From NCBI GenBank assembly GCA_964483805.1, contig CAZADH010000188.1, positions 1 to 12,066 of the forward strand: a stretch of DNA of 12,066 nucleotides, given 5' to 3'. The notes below the pieces were generated by a model. That model saw nothing but the letters and a program-made list of their open reading frames with translations, did no database searches and was not told the origin of the DNA. Of the stretch, positions 6,726 to 12,066 are shown one piece after another (position 1 is the first letter of the stretch; every line of letters starts with the position of its first letter). The position numbers were made by a program, and so were the translations under genes. Source of the stretch: CAZADH01 sp964483805 (GTDB taxonomy: Bacteria > Muiribacteriota > Ozemobacteria > Ozemobacterales > Ozemobacteraceae).

Positions 6726-7532
6726 GTGAATTCACAGATGCAGGCGGAGACGACGTTCACATGGCTTGACATCAGTCGTGTACGGCCGCGGGTCGATCAA
6801 CCACGGAAGAGTTTCGATCGCGCCCGTCTCGAAGAACTGGCGCAATCTATTGTCGAACACGGTGTATTGCAGCCCATTCTCGTGCGACAGCACGGCGAGG
6901 TCTACGAGATCATCGCCGGCGAACGCCGCTACCAGGCCAGTTTGCTGGCCGGTGCCGACCGGATTCCGGCAATGGTGCAGCCGCTGCATGATCGCGAAAC
7001 GGCGATGGCGGCGTTGATCGAGAACATCCAGCGCGAAGATCTGAACCCGATCGAAGAGGCCGAAGCGATGGCCAAGCTGCTGGCCGAACACGGGTTGACG
7101 CACGAAGAGTTGGCCGGGCGCCTGGGCATGAGCCGTTCCGCGTTGACCAATCGGTTGCGCCTGTTGACGCTGCCCGACGACGTGCGCCAGCTCATCATCT
7201 CACGCGAGTTGTCGGCCGGCCACGCCAAGTTGCTCGCTGGGCTTCCCGACAGCGCGACGGTGCGCGTCTGGGTCAAGCGCATCAAAAAAGAGCAGTTGTC
7301 GGTGGCCGCCACCGAAAAGCTGCTGGCCCATCAACGGCAACGCAAGGTCGAGTGCAAGCCCGGCAAAGTGACGGCCGACGTCAATCTGCGTTTCGTCGAA
7401 GACTCGTTGCGCGAAATTCTCGGCGCCAAGGTCCGCATCCGGCGTGGTCGCAATCGTGGTACGGTCGAGATCGAATTCTATTCTCCTGATGAACTGATGC
7501 GGATCGTCGACACTATCATGATTCGTCAATAA
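6726..7532 (+). CDS. parB: Chromosome-partitioning protein ParB
   Basis: 268 residues from the GTG start, normal ParB length. The N-terminal CTPase/sliding-clamp domain has RPRVDQPRKSF (20-30), LAQSIVEHGVLQPILVR, the GERRYQAS box (66-72) and ENIQREDLNPIEEA (99-112). The helix-turn-helix parS-binding domain follows, with LTHEELAGRLGMSRSALTNRLRLLTLP (125-150). The C-terminal dimerisation segment is VRIRRGRNRGTVEIEFYSPDELMRIVDTI (about 236-264). ParB binds parS, spreads as a CTP-dependent clamp and is moved by ParA; in many bacteria it also loads SMC near the origin. No ParA lies immediately upstream, unlike the usual parAB pair. The next gene, an MBL hydrolase, follows after 58 bp and may be cotranscribed. 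Confidence 0.94.
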   Translation: MNSQMQAETTFTWLDISRVRPRVDQPRKSFDRARLEELAQSIVEHGVLQPILVRQHGEVYEIIAGERRYQASLLAGADRIPAMVQPLHDRETAMAALIENIQREDLNPIEEAEAMAKLLAEHGLTHEELAGRLGMSRSALTNRLRLLTLPDDVRQLIISRELSAGHAKLLAGLPDSATVRVWVKRIKKEQLSVAATEKLLAHQRQRKVECKPGKVTADVNLRFVEDSLREILGAKVRIRRGRNRGTVEIEFYSPDELMRIVDTIMIRQ

Positions 7533-7590
7533 TGTGCCGATAGTCTTCACAATGGCGACAATCGTTCTCGGAAGACCATAGGGGGAGTCG

Positions 7591-8478
7591 ATGCAGGTCA
7601 AGTTCTGGGGGGTGCGCGGGTCGGTCCCGGTTCCGGGGCCGTCCACCGTGAAATACGGTGGCAATACGACGTGCATCCAGGTGACGACGCATGACGATCG
7701 CCTGATCATCATCGACGCCGGCACCGGTGCCCGGCTTCTCGGCCTGGAGTTGCTCAAGGGTCCGTTTGGCAAGGGGCAGGGCGAAGGACACATCCTCTTC
7801 ACCCACACCCATTGGGACCACATCCAGGGTTTCCCCTTCTTCCTGCCTGCCTACATCGGGGCGCGTGACGATCAGGGCAACAAGATTGCCAATAAATGCA
7901 ACGTATTTCATTTGTATGGTGAGAGCGATGTCGATGATCGTCTCGAGGCCACGTTGCGCGGGCAGATGGAGCACTTCTACTTCCCGGTCGATCTGGGCTA
8001 TCTGTCGGCAATGATTCACTTTCATCCGGTCAAGAACAAACCGTTCAACATCGGGTCGACGGTGATTTCGGCCCGGCGCTTGATCCACCCGAACGGGGTG
8101 CTGGGCTATCGCATCGAAGACGCCGGCAAGGTCTTGGTCATTGCGACCGATTGCGAGCATCCGTCCGACGGCTCGATCGACGCGAATCTTCTCGATCTCG
8201 CACGTGACGCCGATGTTCTGGTCTACGACACCATGTACACCGAGCAGGAGTACGATCCGGCGAAGTTCGGCCTCAAGGGGCCCTCCCGTCTTGGGTGGGG
8301 CCATTCGACGCCGCAAGAAGGGATCCGCCTGGCGCAGGCGTGCAACGTCAAGCAGTTGGTCATGACGCATCACGATCCAATTCATGACGATGCCAAGGTG
8401 GCCGAAATGGAGCAAGCCGCGCAACAGCAGTTTCCGGGTGCATCGGCGGCCTTCGAAGGTCTGACCATCGACCTCTGA
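7591..8478 (+). CDS. MBL-fold metal-dependent hydrolase
   Basis: 295 residues of the metallo-beta-lactamase fold, in the group related to PhnP, RNase Z and class II cyclic-nucleotide phosphodiesterases. It begins MQVKFWGVRGSVPVPG, with YGGNTTCIQV and IIIDAGTGARLLG, as is typical of that group. The HxHxDH metal motif is HTHWDH (72-77). Later ligand positions are probably ATDCEH (185-190), the Asp in YDTMYT (212-217), GHST (237-240) and the TMTHHDP-like segment MTHHDPIHDD (258-267). It probably binds two metal ions and cleaves a phosphodiester or related bond; the substrate is unknown. The ATG at 7591 has a GGGGGAG tract just upstream with a short spacer. It lies 58 bp after parB on the same strand, with no terminator visible between. 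Confidence 0.9.
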   Translation: MQVKFWGVRGSVPVPGPSTVKYGGNTTCIQVTTHDDRLIIIDAGTGARLLGLELLKGPFGKGQGEGHILFTHTHWDHIQGFPFFLPAYIGARDDQGNKIANKCNVFHLYGESDVDDRLEATLRGQMEHFYFPVDLGYLSAMIHFHPVKNKPFNIGSTVISARRLIHPNGVLGYRIEDAGKVLVIATDCEHPSDGSIDANLLDLARDADVLVYDTMYTEQEYDPAKFGLKGPSRLGWGHSTPQEGIRLAQACNVKQLVMTHHDPIHDDAKVAEMEQAAQQQFPGASAAFEGLTIDL

Positions 8479-8612
8479 TCGGCGTGGCGCCCGCCCCCGC
8501 GCGGGATGACCGTCCCTCGTCCTCTCCCCCTCGCCGCCCCCGTCATCGTCACGGTGCCCGCATCTTTCCCAATTGCGTTTGCCGTGCCCCCTTTTCCGGC
8601 GCTCCGCTGTGA

Positions 8613-8618
8613 TATATT
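8613..8618 (+). promoter_or_regulatory. Possible -10 element before the large ATPase gene
   Basis: TATATT (5 of 6 to TATAAT), within GATATATTTG, is an AT-rich island in the GC-rich 238-bp gap. No convincing -35 lies 16-18 bp upstream. It would give a leader of about 90 nt that includes the GC-rich hairpins. This is weak evidence on its own. Confidence 0.3.
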
Positions 8619-8664
8619 TGCAGTCGCATGGTTCGAGCGCATCGGCATCTCGAGACGGTCGGTT

Positions 8665-8711
8665 CGCGCGCTGTTGTTCTGCGCGCGCATGACCGCGCGC
8701 GCGCCGGAGAG
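8665..8711 (+). promoter_or_regulatory. Alternating GC hairpins next to the ribosome binding site of the large ATPase gene
   Basis: GCGCGCGC (8681-8688) can pair with 8695-8702 across a 6-nt ATGACC loop, ending 3-4 nt before the GGAGAG Shine-Dalgarno site (8706-8711). The same left arm can instead pair with an upstream CGCGCGC run (8665-8671) around a TGTTGTTCT-containing loop. The two foldings exclude each other and could change access to the ribosome binding site. This is a structural reading only. Confidence 0.4.
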
Positions 8712-8716
8712 TGGCC

Positions 8717-11700
8717 ATGACGACCCGGAACGCAACTTTCGTCGTCATCGGCGGCACGCGAACCGGCGTCGGCAAAGGAAGTCTGCTGGCTGGCCTGGCC
8801 CTCGATCTGCAGGTGCAGGGCACGCATGTGGCCGTCATCGACGCCGACCATCAGCAGCCGCTTCACGTGAAGCATCTGTTGCAGCACCATCAACCGCAGA
8901 CGGTCTACAGCGACCTTGCCGAGTTGTTGCCGTTGGCCGCCGATCGGTTCAAACGCACTTTTTGCCTGAGTCGCACCGATCAGTTGTCGTATTTTCCGTG
9001 CGTCAAACAGCGGCCGCTGCGCGCCTTGTTCAATGAGGTGGCGGTGCGCGATCTGCTGTTGCAGATGGTGCATGCGTTCGACATCGTCTTGATCAACCTG
9101 CCCGCCGGCGCCGACGTTTTTCCGCTCGAACTGCCGCCGTTGTCGGCCGGGACACGGCAAAGTGCTCCCCTGGCGCATCAGATTCTCGTCACCACGACCG
9201 ACATCTCGAGTCTGGCCGTTGTCGATCAGTTGTTGCGGACGCGGCCGGTGGTTGCTTTTCGGCAACAGCAGCGGCTGTCGCTGGTGCTCAACCGGCTGCC
9301 GCGCGGGATCGAGGACCACGATCTCGCCGATCGACAGTTGGGGCCTGCCGAGGTTGGCGAGGTGTTCAAGTTGCCCGTGTTGGCACGGGTGCCGATCATC
9401 GACGGGTTTCGCGTGGCCGGCGTGGAAGCGCAACAACTCGTGTCGCGCAGCACGCTGGTGGGACAGTCGTTTCTGGGGATCGTGCGCACCCTGACCTCGT
9501 GGATCATCGGCCAGAATCCGCCGGTGTTGCCCGGGTTCGGTGAGGCGATGGTGCCGATGGCCGATCGTCGCCAGTTGCGCCGCTGGGAACCGGTCGGCCA
9601 GGCGTTGGCGCAACAGCTTGCCGCCTGGTTGTGTCTGCCTTCGACCAACATCGGCGTGTTTTTCGAACAGGACGGCGAGCGCGTGCGGTTGCGGTTGCGC
9701 CTCGCCGGTCAGGCCCGTCCGGCGTTTCCAGTCAACCGACGGGTGCCGTGGCCGGCCGTCGATGTGCCGGTCGAGCGGGCGCTGGCCAGTGACGCAGGCA
9801 CGGCCCGGGCCCTTGGGCAAGTCGTCCCGCAGCACCACGAGCCAGTGGTCCGCCCCGAATCGATGGGGTTGATGAACCGCCCGATCTATGCGTTTCCCGA
9901 TGATTTTGCCGCGCGCACTCCTTTCGAGATCGATGCCGACCTGGCGTACCGGCAGGCCCCGCCGGTCGACGCCACGACGCCGGTGCGGTTGCTCGAGGCG
10001 CTCGGGGCGCTGGCGCCGCCGACGCTGGCCGCCGCGCTCGGTCTCGACGGGACGTCAGCCCGGCGTCGGCCCGGTTTGCCGGCCATCGAACCGCCGGCAG
10101 AGGCGCTGGGGTTTCACCTGTTTTTTCCGGTGTTCCCGGCCGAGTTCGCCATGGTCATGCCGTGCGTCCCATGGGAGCGAAAACGTAAATACGAAATATT
10201 GCCTACGGCGCGCGACTGGAGCTGGACGCGGGAGATTCGTGCGGTTGGGTTGGCGGGTGCCGAAACCGGCTATCTTGCTCATGCCCCGGAACCGGCGGCG
10301 ACGCTGCCCGACCTGTTCGCCCGCCGATGGTTGCTGGCCGTGGGTCCGCTTGCACTGGCCCTCCGGGCGGTGTCGCTGCGGCCGATTGCCGCAATGACCG
10401 AACGCCCGGCCTCGTTGTCCCTGCGATTGTTGCCGCGGTCTTTGCGCCTCCCCTACAGCGGCGGCGACCTGCCCGACGCGCCCGCTGCGCTGTCGACCCG
10501 TGATCGCCGCGTCGGGGCTCTGCCCAAGGTCGTGCGGCGACTGCCCATGCCGCATATCCTGCGGCGGCAACGCAGTGGCGAACCCGATGTCCGGCGGGTG
10601 TTTGCGGCGACGCACGCGCGACCGGAACGCGTCGAGCTCGTCGGTCGGGCACCGGGCCGACCGGTGTCCGGTCTGGCGGTGCGTCGGCGTCCGGCCGATC
10701 TCATGGCGGAACGGCCGCGACGGTTTGCCAGCGGTCAGGGTGCCGCGGTCGCGCCGGCGCTGGTGGTGGTTTTCCGGACCGAGCGGGGAGAACACCTGGC
10801 GGAATCGCTCGCCACCTCATGGCAGGACGCCCAGCACCTGAAACACGGTTGGGGCGATGTATTGACCGTGTATTTCACCGATCGTCCCCTCCCCGATCGT
10901 CTCACCGCGCCGCCGGCCCAGTTTGCCTACGGTTTCCTCACGCGATTGCGGGATGCCGCGGTCGAGATCGCCGTGCCCGCGTGGCCGGTGACCGGGCGGC
11001 CGATGCAGTGGGGCGATGAGCGGACGCCGGTGGCCGGGCTGATCGCTGCGTTCGTGCCGACGCGTGAGCGAGAGCATCGTCCGCTGGTGCGACTCGAGCT
11101 GCCGCCGCGGCAGAACGTGAGCCTGGTGCGGCGTGATGTGTTGCAGGCGTTTCGTGAACTGGCCTACCGGCCGATTGTGTCCTGCATTCGTCTCTTGCAA
11201 GATATCTTCCCGTTGCGGTCGTTGCCGCGCCGTGATCCGAATCTCGTGGGTGCGCGTCGGTTCGCGCCCGATCTGGCCTTGCTGCCGAATCGCAGCGAGG
11301 GCACCGCGCCGATGCCGCTGCTCACCGTGCGGTTGCGCACCACGCCGCCCCGGCCGTTGCCGCCGCAGCGCGGCGACCTGGTGGCGGCGGCCGCTCCTGG
11401 GGTGGCGGTTCGGGTTCCTGCGGTATGGTGGTCGACGCCGCTGGGGTTTGCGCCGCCGCGGGCCATGGTGTTCGCGACGCTTGCCGCTGGTGGAGCCGGC
11501 GAGCGGCGGGCCGGCATGGGGTTGGTCGTGGGACCACGCTTCCGACAGTGGCGCGGCGGGGGTTCACCGCGGGTTGCGCCGTCCGGGTTTGCGCGATCGG
11601 ATGCGCGAGCGCCCCAAGAGTCGTGGCGGCCCCCGTTTGGCTACACCCCCATCGAGAGTTGGTTCCACACCGTGGGAACGTCGTGGGTGTTTCTGGTCAC

Positions 11701-12066
11701 CGACGACGAATGGTTGTGCAAGGTTTCGCCGGCGCAGGTGCTGCCGTTGCCCCCGCGCCTGCTCCGTTTTGCCACCGTGGCGCTCAATTTCGTGTGGCAC
11801 CATGGCGAGCCATTGCTGAGGCCCCCGGCGTATCCGTTGTTGTCGCTGAGTCCGGAACGGCCGAGGGTGATGTCGTCGCGCCTCGCTCTGTGCGGGGTGC
11901 GCGATCGCGCCGGGCTGCATCATGAGCCGCCACCGGCCGCCGATCGCGGACTGGCTGCGCTGTTCGAGCGCCAGGCCGTGGTGGGTGTCCAGGTTCCGCG
12001 CGATGCGGCGCGGGTTGGCCCGCTGCTGACGCGCCAGTATCCGGTGGCCCGCACGCAGGTCACGCC
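8717..12066 (+). CDS. Giant SIMIBI-class (MinD/ParA/BioD-like) P-loop ATPase with unknown C-terminal region, truncated by window edge
   Basis: An uninterrupted frame of 1116 codons, still open at the right edge. Residues ~5-260 look like a MinD/ParA-superfamily ATPase. Evidence is the Walker A GGTRTGVGKGS (12-22), a switch-I-like VAVIDADHQQPLH (38-50), the Walker-B-like FDIVLINLPAGAD (121-133), HQILVTTTDISSLAVVDQLL (154-173), the LVLNRLP base-recognition-like strand (189-195) and LPVLARVPIID (219-229). The MinD/ParA signature lysine is Arg15, and the loop otherwise resembles BioD's GTDTGVGKT. Residues ~261-1116 match no family I know. They are Arg/Pro/Leu/Val-rich with only five lysines, show several beta-type stretches (VFLVTDDEWLCKV, 991-1003) and have no signal peptide or clear transmembrane helix. 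GGAGAG lies 5-6 nt before the ATG. Lying 3' of parB and the MBL gene, it may serve partitioning or positioning; that is inference. Confidence 0.85.
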   Translation, partial: MTTRNATFVVIGGTRTGVGKGSLLAGLALDLQVQGTHVAVIDADHQQPLHVKHLLQHHQPQTVYSDLAELLPLAADRFKRTFCLSRTDQLSYFPCVKQRPLRALFNEVAVRDLLLQMVHAFDIVLINLPAGADVFPLELPPLSAGTRQSAPLAHQILVTTTDISSLAVVDQLLRTRPVVAFRQQQRLSLVLNRLPRGIEDHDLADRQLGPAEVGEVFKLPVLARVPIIDGFRVAGVEAQQLVSRSTLVGQSFLGIVRTLTSWIIGQNPPVLPGFGEAMVPMADRRQLRRWEPVGQALAQQLAAWLCLPSTNIGVFFEQDGERVRLRLRLAGQARPAFPVNRRVPWPAVDVPVERALASDAGTARALGQVVPQHHEPVVRPESMGLMNRPIYAFPDDFAARTPFEIDADLAYRQAPPVDATTPVRLLEALGALAPPTLAAALGLDGTSARRRPGLPAIEPPAEALGFHLFFPVFPAEFAMVMPCVPWERKRKYEILPTARDWSWTREIRAVGLAGAETGYLAHAPEPAATLPDLFARRWLLAVGPLALALRAVSLRPIAAMTERPASLSLRLLPRSLRLPYSGGDLPDAPAALSTRDRRVGALPKVVRRLPMPHILRRQRSGEPDVRRVFAATHARPERVELVGRAPGRPVSGLAVRRRPADLMAERPRRFASGQGAAVAPALVVVFRTERGEHLAESLATSWQDAQHLKHGWGDVLTVYFTDRPLPDRLTAPPAQFAYGFLTRLRDAAVEIAVPAWPVTGRPMQWGDERTPVAGLIAAFVPTREREHRPLVRLELPPRQNVSLVRRDVLQAFRELAYRPIVSCIRLLQDIFPLRSLPRRDPNLVGARRFAPDLALLPNRSEGTAPMPLLTVRLRTTPPRPLPPQRGDLVAAAAPGVAVRVPAVWWSTPLGFAPPRAMVFATLAAGGAGERRAGMGLVVGPRFRQWRGGGSPRVAPSGFARSDARAPQESWRPPFGYTPIESWFHTVGTSWVFLVTDDEWLCKVSPAQVLPLPPRLLRFATVALNFVWHHGEPLLRPPAYPLLSLSPERPRVMSSRLALCGVRDRAGLHHEPPPAADRGLAALFERQAVVGVQVPRDAARVGPLLTRQYPVARTQVT
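8859..8874. promoter_or_regulatory. parS-like palindrome inside the large ATPase gene
   Basis: CGCTTCACGTGAAGCA matches the widely conserved parS consensus TGTTTCACGTGAAACA at 13 of 16 positions, with the central 10 bp TTCACGTGAA exact. The inner 14 bp form a perfect palindrome. It lies about 1.3 kb past the end of parB, and chromosomal parS sites commonly cluster near parAB. It overlaps codons 48-53 (P-L-H-V-K-H), so it could be coincidental. Confidence 0.45.

Noticed and set aside
8479..8530. Intrinsic terminator after the MBL gene.
   Set aside because: Only short GC stems are seen and the following tract is C-rich, not a T run.
8717..9500. Dethiobiotin synthetase (BioD) for the ATPase head, from the GTxTGVGK loop.
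   Set aside because: The length, the VIDADHQQP segment and the MinD-like later strands do not fit BioD. No biotin genes are nearby.
8549..9838. Minus-strand open frame of about 430 codons opposite the ATPase domain.
   Set aside because: It is His/Arg/Gln-rich with no recognisable motif and no good ribosome binding site. The plus-strand frame has Walker motifs and a proper start.

Overview
The window is GC-rich bacterial chromosomal DNA with tightly packed housekeeping genes. It carries one 10-base run of N, so it is probably a scaffold from a draft or metagenome assembly. The SMC-kleisin partners ScpA and ScpB, a ParB, a bacterial TrpRS and Shine-Dalgarno sites before most genes show a bacterium. 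The order trpS-scpA-scpB resembles what I recall from delta-proteobacterial lineages, but I cannot place the organism more precisely. There are no tRNA or rRNA genes, insertion sequences or CRISPR arrays that I can see.

Left half, minus strand (1-5032): a run of genes reading leftwards. It comprises a secreted TPR protein interrupted by the assembly gap, trpS, scpA, scpB and the start of an M16 zinc peptidase that leaves the window. Spacing is 36-38 bp between the first three genes, a 7-bp gap between scpA and scpB, and an ATGA overlap between scpB and the peptidase. This looks like one operon. Two points stand out: TrpRS has a four-cysteine pattern like that of iron-sulfur TrpRS enzymes, and ScpB carries a disordered N-terminal extension of about 208 residues.

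Middle (5033-6725): a second minus-strand gene encodes an exported TPR protein. It ends at a strong intrinsic terminator and starts from an extended -10 promoter with a perfect TATAAT. It diverges from parB across a 329-bp region that also holds the near-consensus parB promoter. The parB leader contains a 25-bp direct repeat and three hairpin units, each followed by AGTG.

Right half, plus strand (6726-12066): parB, then an MBL-fold metal-dependent hydrolase, then, after a 238-bp leader with GC-rich hairpins, a very large open reading frame of at least 1116 codons that runs off the window. Its first ~260 residues look like a MinD/ParA/BioD-type (SIMIBI) P-loop ATPase. The remaining ~850 residues match nothing I recognise and are Arg/Pro-rich and almost free of lysine. 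A palindrome resembling parS lies inside its 5' end.

The joint theme is chromosome segregation: the SMC loader-kleisin pair on one side, and ParB, a parS-like site and a ParA-superfamily ATPase on the other. The giant ATPase and its regulatory leader are the best candidates for something undescribed.
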